From Caballeronia sp. SBC1 (GTDB lineage Bacteria; Pseudomonadota; Gammaproteobacteria; Burkholderiales; Burkholderiaceae), in NCBI RefSeq assembly GCF_011493005.1, contig NZ_CP049157.1, forward strand, positions 1,736,001-1,800,000: DNA of 64,000 nt, written 5' to 3'. Shown piece after piece: positions 52,791 through 61,728 of this stretch. A program made the translations under genes and the position numbers. Numbering within the stretch: the first letter of the stretch is position 1; every line of letters starts with the position of its first letter. The notes under the pieces are model-generated. The model had not been told where the DNA came from. It did no database searches and saw only the letters and a program-made list of their open reading frames with translations.

Positions 52791-53499
52791 GAGCGGCAGT
52801 CGGAGCATCGTATTGCACGACGATCACGACTCGACGATTCGCTGCACGGGCGAATGAGTCGTCTCCCATCACAGCGGGAATATTGTCCGCGCGGCCAATA
52901 GCCGCGAGCCTGTGTGGCTCAATGCCCCGATCGACCAGGAATCGTACGAGCGAGCCGGCCCTCGCGGACGAAAGCTCCCAATTGGACTCGTATTTTGCCG
53001 TCGATATAGGAACGGAATCAGTGTGTCCTTCCACCAGAATCTGTTGCGCCGAGTGTCCCTTGAGCGCCGTCGCCACCTGATCCAGCACTGCGTTTGAATC
53101 CTGCATCAGATGGGCCTCCCCCGAACGGAAAAGTATCTTCGCGTTGATTTCGATCTCGACGCCGCGCGCGCTTTCGAGCACGCGAATTTCCTGCTTGTCG
53201 CGCATAGCCTTCAATGCAGCGATCAGTTCTCTCTTGGACGCCTGGACCTGTTCAAGCGCCGCGGTCCGGGGAGCTTGAACAGTTGCATCGATTGCGCTGC
53301 GCTTCTCTAACGGCGCAAGCGTGAGATTTTTCGTTTCAATTTCCCGATGCTGGGCAAGCTGCATCGCGTATAACGCGATGAATAGCACCATCAAGGTAGT
53401 CACGAGATCCGAATACGAAATCAACCACCGCTCGGAGAGTATCTCGGCCTCGTCGTCGAACTTCGGATTGGATTTGGGTTTGGTAGATACCGAGGACAT
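52786..53499 (-). CDS. MotB-like stator protein (OmpA/MotB domain)
   Basis: Single-pass inner-membrane protein of 237 residues. The transmembrane segment (about 24-45) contains the proton-carrying Asp31 in WLISYSDLVTTLMVLFIALYA, exactly as in MotB. A helical linker leads to the peptidoglycan-binding OmpA/MotB domain (FRSGEAHLMQDSNAVLDQ, VEGHTDSVPI, NWELSSARAGSLVRFLVDRG, ANRRVVIVV). With the MotA-like neighbour it should form a proton-driven 5:2 stator-type unit. Start ATG 53499 was chosen because the cytoplasmic tail and helix follow at normal distance. No flagellar or chemotaxis genes are near. Confidence 0.85.
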   Translation of the reverse strand: MSSVSTKPKSNPKFDDEAEILSERWLISYSDLVTTLMVLFIALYAMQLAQHREIETKNLTLAPLEKRSAIDATVQAPRTAALEQVQASKRELIAALKAMRDKQEIRVLESARGVEIEINAKILFRSGEAHLMQDSNAVLDQVATALKGHSAQQILVEGHTDSVPISTAKYESNWELSSARAGSLVRFLVDRGIEPHRLAAIGRADNIPAVMGDDSFARAANRRVVIVVQYDAPTAAQ

Positions 53500-53693
53500 A
53501 GTCTTCACATAGAAATTGGCGCTGTAAAGTGCCTTGGGTCGCATGTATCCGGGTCGGGCACTCGCGGCCGTACCGCAAGGGACGGTAAATTGCCATCTCC
53601 AATACATTAGATATCCTTAGCGAGTGAAGCCGGGCCTGCAACGAGAGCGTGACAATCGACTTCGCTTGGCGCATACGGCTCTCGCACGCACCT

Positions 53694-54434
53694 CTAAGTA
53701 ATATCCGCCAAGAGACGGGCTTCGATCAACTGCGGAGACTCTTTGCGTGAGATGGCAAGCAAGCCGTCAAAGTACAATTTCTTGAAGCGTAATTCGCTAT
53801 CTATCCTTGCCTTGATTTTGCCGTAGATGGGCAGCAACAGGATGTTCGCGAGAGCCAGACCGTACAGCGTCGTGATAAAAGCGACCGCGACACCCTGACC
53901 AAGCTGAGCAGGTTCCAGGAGGTGCCCTGTCACCTGAATCAGACCCAGCACCGCGCCCAGGATGCCGAAGGTAGGGGCATAACCTCCGGCCTGCAGCCAT
54001 ATCCGCGCCGCAGCCATCTGGTTGCGCTCATACGCGTCGAGCTCTCTTTGCAACGCGTCCTCGATTACGGCGGTCGGCACGCCGTTGGCGATCAACTCCA
54101 GCCCCCTCTTTGCAAATGGGCTGATGCCTTCGGGATCGATGGTTTCAAATGCGAGCATCCCTTCCACTTTGGCTTTATGACCCCATTCGAGCAGGATAGT
54201 CAGGTTTTCCCGATCTATCGGCTTGGCGTGGGTGAAAACCATGCCGAGTTGCCTTACTCCTGCCGAGAATTTCGCCCACGTGTTCTGAACCATCACGGCG
54301 CCGATCGTGCCGCCCAGCACAATGACAATGGCCTCGACCTGAAAGAGCGTCAGGAAACGGCCGCCTTCCAAAGTGAACCCGGCCACGATGGCGACGATGC
54401 CAAGCAGCGCTCCGCACAGCGTTAGGATATCCAT
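53694..54434 (-). CDS. MotA-like stator protein
   Basis: Inner-membrane protein of 246 residues and four helices. MotA features: LGGTIGAVMVQNTW after helix 2, a cytoplasmic domain with charged residues (ERNQMAAARIWLQAGG), and the channel helix with conserved Pro and Gly (YAPTFGILGAVLGLIQVTGHL) followed by AVAFITTLYGLALANILLLP. Length and order match MotA/PomA, not ExbB or TolQ, and it has no long ZorA-type tail. It lies between the FliG-like sensor gene (63 bases upstream) and the MotB-like gene (about 195 bases downstream). Confidence 0.85.
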   Translation of the reverse strand: MDILTLCGALLGIVAIVAGFTLEGGRFLTLFQVEAIVIVLGGTIGAVMVQNTWAKFSAGVRQLGMVFTHAKPIDRENLTILLEWGHKAKVEGMLAFETIDPEGISPFAKRGLELIANGVPTAVIEDALQRELDAYERNQMAAARIWLQAGGYAPTFGILGAVLGLIQVTGHLLEPAQLGQGVAVAFITTLYGLALANILLLPIYGKIKARIDSELRFKKLYFDGLLAISRKESPQLIEARLLADIT

Positions 54435-54496
54435 TCGATCTCTCGTTTATCTTTTGATGATTGCGGCGACGGCTGTTTCAGACGAGCTCCGGACGG

Positions 54497-55729
54497 TCAG
54501 GCTCCGACTGAAAGCTGTTCGGGGGCGTCGGCTGCGGGCCCGGCTTTTATCGACTTGACCAGTTGAATGAAGCGTTCTTCAATGTCCTGTATCTCGAGCG
54601 GATTGATCACCAGGTCACGCCGCATGATCCACGACGTCTCGCTCTGCCGTGCCTTTGTCATGACTGAAAGCAGCCGCTCGGAGACCTTACGATCTGTCGC
54701 CGAGGCGAGCAGTTTTGCAAGATCGTAGGTATCGAACGCGCTGACGGCATCGAATAGCGTCCGGTCGTCAATGAGATCAAGGTCCGTAAGCGATTCGAGC
54801 TCACTGGCCGGTCGCGCCTTTTTCTTGGAGAAGTAAGCTACGCCGTTCTTTTCGATGTATGTCAGTACTTTGGTTCGCCGGAACGCGAAGATATCGTCGG
54901 CAATTTCGGCGCGTGACAACTTATCGAGTATCAACTGTCTCTCGACGCCGATAAGCGCCTCGAGATCGGACAGTTCTATCAACTCCAATTCGCTGGCGAT
55001 CGAAATATCGAGGTCGTGGTCACCCACTCGTTGAGCACGTTCAATAATCCGCACAGGATCGAAGGTGACAACCTGGCGGCTGGAGGGGTCATCCGTGGCG
55101 GAAGCCGCAAGGTTGCCGAGAAAGTCCGCGCGACCGGACTCGAGCGTGACGAGGTTGAGTTTCTCCATGCGTTTGAGCATGGCCATGACATGCACGCGAG
55201 GATGGCCTGCTACTGCCTGGCACCGCTTGCAGACTTCAGCAAGCGCGATTGACACTTCATCGGATTGAGGCCGGCGGCCGCGTCCTTCTCTATTTTCACC
55301 TCCCGCCATCAAGCTGAGCACGTGCGCGTAGGAAACTATGCCGGGCAGGAAGTCCGCATTTGTGTATGTCGCGAGGAGTTCGTCTTTTCTTTTGTTTCGG
55401 CGAATCAGAGTGCGCACCAAGTGGCGAAGGAGCGGTGAGACGCGCTCCAATTCTTCTTCCACGACCTTTGCTTCGATCACGCTCAGACGGCAGAAGCTAA
55501 GCGCCTTTGCCGTCGACCCGCGTGGCTCGGAGGGCAACAACGCTGACTCTCCGAAGCACTCTCCCTTGCCCAGGGTCGCGAGGACAACCCGCCTGTCGTC
55601 GCATTTCGCGGAGATCTCGACTTTTCCTTCAGCAATTACATAGATCGCCGAGGTTCCGATATACCCTTCCGAGTAGATGACTTCGCCTGGTGCGACTGCC
55701 CGCAATCTGGACAAGGATTCCTGATTCAT
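54497..55729 (-). CDS. Cyclic-nucleotide-binding protein with FliG-like C-terminal domain
   Basis: A 410-residue protein with an unusual composition. Residues about 10-120 form a cyclic-nucleotide-binding domain (VAPGEVIYSEGYIGTSAIYV, LGKGECFGESALLPSEPRGS, the phosphate-binding cassette). About 140-205 resembles a Crp-type winged helix (SIALAEVCKRCQAVAGHPRV, MLKRMEKLNLVTLESG). About 310-397 aligns by eye with the torque-generating FliG C-terminal domain (LTDLDLIDDRTLFDAVSAFD, DLAKLLASATDRKVSERLLS, LEIQDIEERFIQLVKSI). It is the first gene of a unit with MotA- and MotB-like genes, so it may be the rotor-like or switch partner of that stator. Start 55729 has GGGGG upstream; a GTG at 55792 is possible. 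Confidence 0.78.
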   Translation of the reverse strand: MNQESLSRLRAVAPGEVIYSEGYIGTSAIYVIAEGKVEISAKCDDRRVVLATLGKGECFGESALLPSEPRGSTAKALSFCRLSVIEAKVVEEELERVSPLLRHLVRTLIRRNKRKDELLATYTNADFLPGIVSYAHVLSLMAGGENREGRGRRPQSDEVSIALAEVCKRCQAVAGHPRVHVMAMLKRMEKLNLVTLESGRADFLGNLAASATDDPSSRQVVTFDPVRIIERAQRVGDHDLDISIASELELIELSDLEALIGVERQLILDKLSRAEIADDIFAFRRTKVLTYIEKNGVAYFSKKKARPASELESLTDLDLIDDRTLFDAVSAFDTYDLAKLLASATDRKVSERLLSVMTKARQSETSWIMRRDLVINPLEIQDIEERFIQLVKSIKAGPAADAPEQLSVGA

Positions 55730-56377
55730 GTAGCCCCCGAAGAGTTGACGCCCGGTCCCGTATTTTGTTTGTTGGGTATTCAGGCACATCACCGATATTT
55801 GCGTGTTCTGGACGCAATATCGGCCCTTTCTGGAAACTCTTTAGTGAGACTTGCGAAACAAAGCGATTGATCGGCGCCGGGCGTAGCGGACCTGTGCAAA
55901 GCGTGGCATAACGGTCATTTGCTGCAAATACGCAAACGTTAAAATGGGTCGGCAGGAACCGATTGACGCGGGGTTTGCATCGGAAGACCGAATACGGTGG
56001 CCGGCACGATCACGGTGTTGCGGCGAGTGCTGGGTAGTCGGCGAAACCGGCACCATCTGGCCACTTGCGCGCTATTAGAGACTACTCTTGAACGAGGTTA
56101 GCGAGCTGTTGTCACGGTTCTGTCATAAAAACGAGCGCGGGGAAACCAAGATCACCATGCAAGGCATTGCCCGCATTTCCAAGCTGTAGAATTGATATTC
56201 GTTTGTAACGCGTTCGTTTCTGCTGGCGCTATCAATAAGGATAGCTATTTATAGTGCATGAGTTCAATGCATCACTTTGGCAAAGCTAACACCGCAACGC
56301 CGTTTGTCGTTGCGACTCTGTTCGATGACTAGCCGTCATGCCCGCGCTTCATATCCTGATCAGAAAATACGTGCGCT
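55730..56377. promoter_or_regulatory. Intergenic region upstream of the CNB-FliG gene
   Basis: About 650 bases with no gene. At 56108-56130 two Pho-box-like half sites, TTGTCAC and CTGTCAT, repeat with 11 bp spacing, but no obvious gene reads away from them on the plus strand. Promoters of the leftward stator unit must lie at the low-coordinate end. Confidence 0.35.
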
Positions 56378-57151
56378 TCAATATCCAGCCGTCAAGCCAA
56401 AATCCATTCCCAGCGCCGCGCCGGTAATTGGCGCAGCGGCCTTGGTCAGCAGGAAGGCGATGAAGCAGGCGACTTCGTCGGCTTCGATGAAACGGGCATC
56501 CTCCCGCTGCGGATAGTGCGCGAGCAGGTCGTTGAGATAGCCTTCAGGATTGCCTGCTCCGTATTCCATCGCCTGTCGGCGCAGCATCCGCGTGTTGATA
56601 TCGGAAGGACATAGCGTATTGACACGCACGCCGAACGGCGCGAGTTCAAGCGCGAGCGCCTTGCTCATTAGCGTCACGCCGCCTTTGCTTGCGCAGTAGA
56701 TCGCACAGCCCGCGTTGCCGACCACGCCCGCATCAGAGCCGACATTGATGATCGCGCCGCGACTTGCCTTGAGCGATGGTATCGCATAGGCGCAGAGGAA
56801 GAAGGTCCCTTTAAGGTTGATGTCGATGCAGCGGTCCCAGTCGGCTTCGCTCGCCGCGTCACTATCGCCCTCGATCCAGACGCCCGCGCAGTTCACCAAC
56901 GCGTCGAGGCGGCCGAAGCGCGCAAGCGTAGTGTCAATAACCTGCTGGCAATCTTCGACCCGCGAGACATCCGCCGCAATCGCATGCGCACCGAGTTCGG
57001 TCGCGAGCCGCCGGAGCCTTTCGACGTTCTGCGACGTGAGGCTCAACGTTGCGCCACAGCGCCGCAGCCGATCAGCGACGGCTCGCCCAACGCCGCCTGC
57101 CGCGCCTGTGATGAGCATGACCTTACCTTCGAAGAGACTCGCGTCGAACAT
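56378..57151 (-). CDS. Short-chain dehydrogenase/reductase 1
   Basis: NAD(P)-dependent oxidoreductase, 257 residues, classical SDR. The nucleotide-binding TGAAGGVGRAVADRL is near residue 15, NCAGVW at about 82, the catalytic Tyr-x-x-x-Lys in AIYCASKGGVTLM near 149, and a Ser in the preceding strand. C-terminal GAALGMDFGLTAGY is of the usual type. Start 57151 has AGGGGG upstream. It lies 45 bases downstream of a second SDR gene on the same strand; the pair probably act in one carbon-oxidation pathway, substrate unknown. Confidence 0.88.
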   Translation of the reverse strand: MFDASLFEGKVMLITGAAGGVGRAVADRLRRCGATLSLTSQNVERLRRLATELGAHAIAADVSRVEDCQQVIDTTLARFGRLDALVNCAGVWIEGDSDAASEADWDRCIDINLKGTFFLCAYAIPSLKASRGAIINVGSDAGVVGNAGCAIYCASKGGVTLMSKALALELAPFGVRVNTLCPSDINTRMLRRQAMEYGAGNPEGYLNDLLAHYPQREDARFIEADEVACFIAFLLTKAAAPITGAALGMDFGLTAGY

Positions 57152-57196
57152 GTCAGCCCCCTGGCTATCGGTCCCCACTGGAAGTCCACACTCGCG

Positions 57197-58039
57197 TCAG
57201 GCGACCGACGCGAGTGTGCCCGGCGCGAAGGCTTCTTCCGCCACTACGAACTTGCGTTCCTGCAAGCAATTGCCTCCATCGATGACGAACATCTGGCCAG
57301 TGATATAGCTCGCATCGGGGGAGGCGAGAAACACGATCATCGCCGCGACTTCGTCCGGCCTGCCTGCGCGCCGCAGCGGAGTGTGCTGCGACGCCTGAAG
57401 TTCATCCCCGCGTTGCGACCCTGATGCGATCCAGCCGGGTGCGACGTTGTTGATCGTCACGTTATGCGCCGCGGCCTCGAGCGCAATAGCGCGACTCATG
57501 CCGATCATCGCGGCTTTGGCGGCTCCATAGGCCGACTCGCCCGGTACGCTGACGAGCGTGCCGGTGACCGACGACACGTTGACAATGCGGCCATAGCCCC
57601 GTTCGATCATGCGTGGCAGCGTTGCGCGCGTTACGTTGACGCAGGTAGTCAGGTTTCGCGCGATAGTGGCGTCCCAGTGTTCATAACGGCATTGAGCAAA
57701 CACTTCGAATCTTTCCGGCTCGCCAGGTTGCGTCATCCCGGCATTGTTGACGAGGATGTCGATCCGGCCGAACTCGGCAATGATCCGTTCAATGAAAGCC
57801 TCGACCTCTTCCCGCGAGGTCAGGTCGCATGCATGGCCGAATGCGATGTGGTTGCGTTGTCGCAACGCATCGGCGCGCAGCAGCGCGCGTTGGTCGATGT
57901 CGTGAACGAACACGGTCGCGCCGCGTTCGGCCAGCAGCGTGGCTGTCGCGAAACCAATTCCGCTCGGGCTGCCGGCGCCGGTGACGAGTGCGAGGTGGCC
58001 GTGCAGGTCAACGAAGCCGCAAGGAGGGGCGGCGTTCAT
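57197..58039 (-). CDS. Short-chain dehydrogenase/reductase 2
   Basis: Classical SDR of 280 residues. NAD(P)-binding [20 protein letters not shown] near residue 17, [10 protein letters not shown] near 97, catalytic Ser in [12 protein letters not shown], and Tyr-x-x-x-Lys in [17 protein letters not shown] near 169. The Asp in [10 protein letters not shown] after strand 2 suggests NAD rather than NADP. Start 58039 follows CGGAGG. It precedes SDR 1 and follows a secreted protein gene. Function unknown; 3-oxoacyl reductase-like or hydroxyacid dehydrogenase activity is possible. Confidence 0.88.
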   Translation of the reverse strand: MNAAPPCGFVDLHGHLALVTGAGSPSGIGFATATLLAERGATVFVHDIDQRALLRADALRQRNHIAFGHACDLTSREEVEAFIERIIAEFGRIDILVNNAGMTQPGEPERFEVFAQCRYEHWDATIARNLTTCVNVTRATLPRMIERGYGRIVNVSSVTGTLVSVPGESAYGAAKAAMIGMSRAIALEAAAHNVTINNVAPGWIASGSQRGDELQASQHTPLRRAGRPDEVAAMIVFLASPDASYITGQMFVIDGGNCLQERKFVVAEEAFAPGTLASVA

Positions 58040-58089
58040 GACGAACCTCCGGGTTGGTTGCCGGGACAGGTATCGTGCTGGCCGTGCGC

Positions 58090-58638
58090 TTAGCGGAAGC
58101 CGTAGACCAGGACCTTTTTTCCCTCGAGGCTCACTTGCACGCCCTCCGTGCAATTTGGTGGGCACGTCGTCCCGTCCACCGTCGGCGTGGCCGTAGGGAC
58201 GAGCTCCGTGCTGATGATGGCCTTGACAAGCGTCCCGTCGTCGGCGACGACCATTTCCAGACCAAGCACCACACCGGTGCTGTAGACGAGCTGCATGGAG
58301 CCGGTGCAATCCGAGTTCACCGTGTAGGTGCCGTTCTGGTTCGGATTGAAAGCGGTCTGGCCGCCTTTGGGAACTCCGCCGATATTGCCGAAGTCGGTGC
58401 GCGCAAATTTCCCGGAGCCGTCGAACGTGAAGATCGAGACGTCGTCCAGGATCGCTGGTGTGGCAAACGGATGGAGTGTATTGCTTGCATCGAGCAGGCC
58501 GAGCACCTCGCCGTGAGCGCTGAACCCATATGAGCCCCTCAGCGTTGCGTTAGAGCACAGGCCTGCAGCGTGCGCCACACCGCCCAGGGAAAAGAGGGCA
58601 ACGGCCACTATCGATAAAACGCTTGTACGCTTTTTCAT
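58090..58638 (-). CDS. Hypothetical secreted protein
   Basis: A 182-residue protein with a clear signal peptide ([24 protein letters not shown] cleavage). The mature part starts [19 protein letters not shown] and has a beta-rich repetitive feel ([38 protein letters not shown]), with four or more cysteines that may form disulfides (CTGS, CPPNC). This wording is common in secreted proteins of soil bacteria, function unknown. Start 58638 has AAGGAG at proper spacing; the Met two codons earlier does not. Confidence 0.75.
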   Translation of the reverse strand: MKKRTSVLSIVAVALFSLGGVAHAAGLCSNATLRGSYGFSAHGEVLGLLDASNTLHPFATPAILDDVSIFTFDGSGKFARTDFGNIGGVPKGGQTAFNPNQNGTYTVNSDCTGSMQLVYSTGVVLGLEMVVADDGTLVKAIISTELVPTATPTVDGTTCPPNCTEGVQVSLEGKKVLVYGFR

Positions 58639-59010
58639 GTTCATCTCCTTGTCGCCGAAGCCATGGGTTGAGCGCCCAAGCAAACGCGGCGGTTCGCCAG
58701 GGCTCGCTGGAGTGGGCGCACGGATACGGCGAGGACCATGCTTGCCGTTCGACCTGACCCCGTTTGCATTCTGGCAAGGAGTTCACGCCGGTGCCATTGA
58801 GGCAACCTTAAGAAACTGTTAACCCACGAAGATCCGCGTACGAAGACCCTCGTACTGAACGCTCTCACTGCAACCGTGCACAGGATCGGACATTCGTTCG
58901 GGGTCAGGCGACATTCGCATGTCTCGAACTTCGCATCAGCTACAGAAGTTGCCTATCATGCAAAGCGAGCTTCCTGGTGTCACGCAGGCCCTCGCGAGAA
59001 CAGGTACTGA

Positions 59011-60228
59011 ATGAACAGCAACGGTCCTTATGTCAGGCTGCTTGTCATTGCCGGCACCGCTTGCGTTGCCGCGTCCGCACTCGCTCAGAGCAGTGTCACG
59101 CTGTATGGGATTGTCGATGCGGGGCTCGTCTACCAGAGCAGCCAGACGTCGCTCGGCTCGACCGCCGATGGCCGTTCCGTCGTCAAGCTCGGTCAGAACA
59201 TCTGGAATGGCAATCGCGTCGGAATCAAAGGGCAGGAAGATCTGGGCGGCGGCGCTCAAGCCATCTTTACGCTAGAGTCGGGCTTTAACCTCCTTAGTGG
59301 TACCCAGCAGTTTGCGAACGGTGAATTCAGCAGACAGGCATTCGTCGGTCTGGCCGATGCGAGTTACGGTTCGCTTACGGTAGGCCGTCAGTACACCTCT
59401 TATTACTCGCTGGTCGGGCCGTACGGCCCCACCACCTGGTTGACCGGCTATTTCGGCGCGCACGCCGGGGACATTGACAATCTCGACGTCATTTACCGCG
59501 TCAACAACTCACTCGTGTACACGTCCCCCGTGTTTTACGGTGTGACCGTCAGCGGCACCTACGCGTTCGGTGGAGTGGCGGGTAGTGTTAGCCGGGGTTC
59601 GAGCTGGAGCGCTGCCATTCAGTATGCGAAGGGACCGCTAGGCCTTGCTGCGGGCATCGAGCGTTTCAATAACTCGACGCCTGGCGGCGGCGCATGGGGA
59701 GCGGACTCGACCGTGAACTCGGGCGGTGAGCCCGGCGTGTCTGCGCTTACCAATGGCTATCAGACCGCGGCCGCTCAGCAGCGGATCGCAATCGCGGGTT
59801 TCTGGGCGTTTACTTCGGCGTGGAGCATGTCGGCATCTTGTTCGAACGTTCAATACATTCCGGGCGCTGGTTCGGCCTTCCGGGATCAGGCGACCTTTAA
59901 TACGGCCGGCGCCGCGCTGCACTTTGGCGCAACCGCGGCACTCAATCTGGCGGCGGGCTACAGCATCACGCGCGCCACCAGGGCCAATGGCATTACCAGC
60001 CCCGCGCAGTATCAGCAGTTCAATCTGGCCGAGTCATACAACCTCTCAAAGCGCACCATGCTATACGCGTTGCAGGGTTTCCAACGCTCGCACGGGCAGA
60101 CACTGGGCACGGGCGGTGCTGGCGATGTCATCGGCGCAACCGCGACAATAGGCGACGGCTTCAACGCCGCTCCGTCGTCGAGTCGCAGCCAGTTTGCAAC
60201 CGCTCTCGCCATAACGCACCGCTTCTAG
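59011..60228 (+). CDS. Trimeric general porin (Burkholderiales type)
   Basis: Outer-membrane porin of 405 residues with signal peptide ending ASALAQS and the family start SVTLYGIVDAGLVYQS. The conserved RVGIKGQEDLGGGAQAIFTLESGF, RQAFVGLADASYGSLTVGRQ and the terminal aromatic residue (ATALAITHRF) that targets the barrel assembly machinery are all present. Such OmpC-like porins pass small solutes. Next to a carboxylate transporter, it may serve uptake of the same substrate. Confidence 0.93.
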   Translation: MNSNGPYVRLLVIAGTACVAASALAQSSVTLYGIVDAGLVYQSSQTSLGSTADGRSVVKLGQNIWNGNRVGIKGQEDLGGGAQAIFTLESGFNLLSGTQQFANGEFSRQAFVGLADASYGSLTVGRQYTSYYSLVGPYGPTTWLTGYFGAHAGDIDNLDVIYRVNNSLVYTSPVFYGVTVSGTYAFGGVAGSVSRGSSWSAAIQYAKGPLGLAAGIERFNNSTPGGGAWGADSTVNSGGEPGVSALTNGYQTAAAQQRIAIAGFWAFTSAWSMSASCSNVQYIPGAGSAFRDQATFNTAGAALHFGATAALNLAAGYSITRATRANGITSPAQYQQFNLAESYNLSKRTMLYALQGFQRSHGQTLGTGGAGDVIGATATIGDGFNAAPSSSRSQFATALAITHRF

Positions 60229-60405
60229 ACCTGCCACTGCGTGCGCATGATCTTCGGGTTAAACACTTAACGAGAGTCGATGCCGCTCCATACGAAGTGG
60301 CCGAATACGCATAGCCGTAGAGACGAACCTTTGCGATGCTTCGTCAGCGACTAAGATGGTAGTGGTGACGATGACATCGCCCGCCAAGTGATTGCTGGGG
60401 ATGAC

Positions 60406-61704
60406 ATGCTCGACGAAGCACTTTCGATCCGCCATGAGCCGATGACCGCCCGGCAGCGCCGGACGATCCTGATCGCCAGTTCGGGAGGGGCGCTCGAGAC
60501 GTTCGACTTCATTATCTACGGCTTCTTCGCGCAGGACATTGGCCGCGAGTTTTTCCCGCCGAGCGTTCGCGCGTCCGCTGTGACGCTGTCGTTTGTGATC
60601 TTCGCGATTGGCCACCTTTCAAGGCCCTTGGGCGGCATTTTTCTTGGCCGTCTTGGCGACAAGTACGGGCGCCGTCTCGTGTTCGCCGCGTCGGCAATGG
60701 TGTCTGCGGTATCGACGCTCCTCATCGGAGTACTTCCTTCATATCGGACCTGGAGCGTCGCGGCGCCCGCACTCTTGCTGTTACTGCGGCTGACACAGGG
60801 TGTCTGCGTGGGAGGAGAATTGCCGGGGGCTGTGGTCTATGCCGTTGAAACTACCAGCACGCAGCGGGGATTCCTGTGCGGTATCGTGTTTTTCGCGGTC
60901 AACATTGCATTGTTGTTCGCTGCAGGCATCAATCTTTGCATGCAGCTGGCTTTGACACCCGCGCAAGTCGGTGCGTACGGATGGCGGGTGGGCTTTCTGG
61001 TCGGCGGTTTGATCGGACTGCTCAGTTTCGTTTTGCGCCGCACGCTGACGGAGACCGATGCGTATGCGCGCTCGGTCAGCGGCGTACACCAGGAACCGCT
61101 TGCCGAGCTGCTGCGCCGGCATCTCGGGGCGCTGGTCACGGGGGTCGCGGCGACCACGCTGGCGGGCGTGTCCAATGGACTCTTCGTGGCCTATATGCCG
61201 GCCTATCTGCGGGAGCTCGACTATGCGCCGCGCGAGATCGCGATAGCCCAGACGCTCTATGTGATCGTTATTGCATGCTGTGTTCTCGTCACGGCCAAGG
61301 CCGGTGATCTGCTGCCGCGACGCTACGTGTTCCGCGCGGGCGCCGTGCTGACTGCGCTATTCGCACCGTGCTTCTACATGGCGATGAGCCGCGATCGGGC
61401 TGACCTGATGCTATGGTTTCTGTTGGCAGGGGTCGTTGCTTCATTCGCAGGCGGCACCTTCGCGTGCGCGATTGCCGAAATGTTTCCGATCGGCGTGCGG
61501 TATAGCGGCCTCGGCTCAGCCATGAATTTTGGCTTGGCCGCAACAATGGGAACCGCTCCGCTCGCCGCGACCATTTTGGTTGCGAGGACACACTGGAACG
61601 CAGCACCGGCTCTCATCATGGTGTTGTTCGCGGGCCTCGCTTTTGTGGCGTCGTTCGCGATGAAGCCGTCTGACGCAAAACGTGGCGTTCTGACGAGCGA
61701 TTAA
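60406..61704 (+). CDS. MHS-family carboxylate transporter
   Basis: Major facilitator, 432 residues. MHS features: SSGGALETFDFIIYGFFA in helix 1, GGIFLGRLGDKYGRRLVF in the 2-3 loop, RLTQGVCVGGELPGAVVY, and FPIGVRYSGLGSAMNFG near the end with the conserved Arg intact. Start ATG 60406 follows GGGG; GTG 60388 is the longer choice. It follows a porin gene and precedes a regulator gene, so the three may form an uptake module. Substrate not predictable; relatives carry citrate, alpha-ketoglutarate or aromatic acids. Confidence 0.87.
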   Translation: MLDEALSIRHEPMTARQRRTILIASSGGALETFDFIIYGFFAQDIGREFFPPSVRASAVTLSFVIFAIGHLSRPLGGIFLGRLGDKYGRRLVFAASAMVSAVSTLLIGVLPSYRTWSVAAPALLLLLRLTQGVCVGGELPGAVVYAVETTSTQRGFLCGIVFFAVNIALLFAAGINLCMQLALTPAQVGAYGWRVGFLVGGLIGLLSFVLRRTLTETDAYARSVSGVHQEPLAELLRRHLGALVTGVAATTLAGVSNGLFVAYMPAYLRELDYAPREIAIAQTLYVIVIACCVLVTAKAGDLLPRRYVFRAGAVLTALFAPCFYMAMSRDRADLMLWFLLAGVVASFAGGTFACAIAEMFPIGVRYSGLGSAMNFGLAATMGTAPLAATILVARTHWNAAPALIMVLFAGLAFVASFAMKPSDAKRGVLTSD

Positions 61705-61728
61705 ACGATCGACGTGCGAGGAGCACAC

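Noticed and set aside
52786..55729. Zorya-type anti-phage defence (ZorA/ZorB with effectors)
   Set aside because: The MotA-like protein has normal length without the long ZorA tail, and there is no helicase or nuclease gene next to it.
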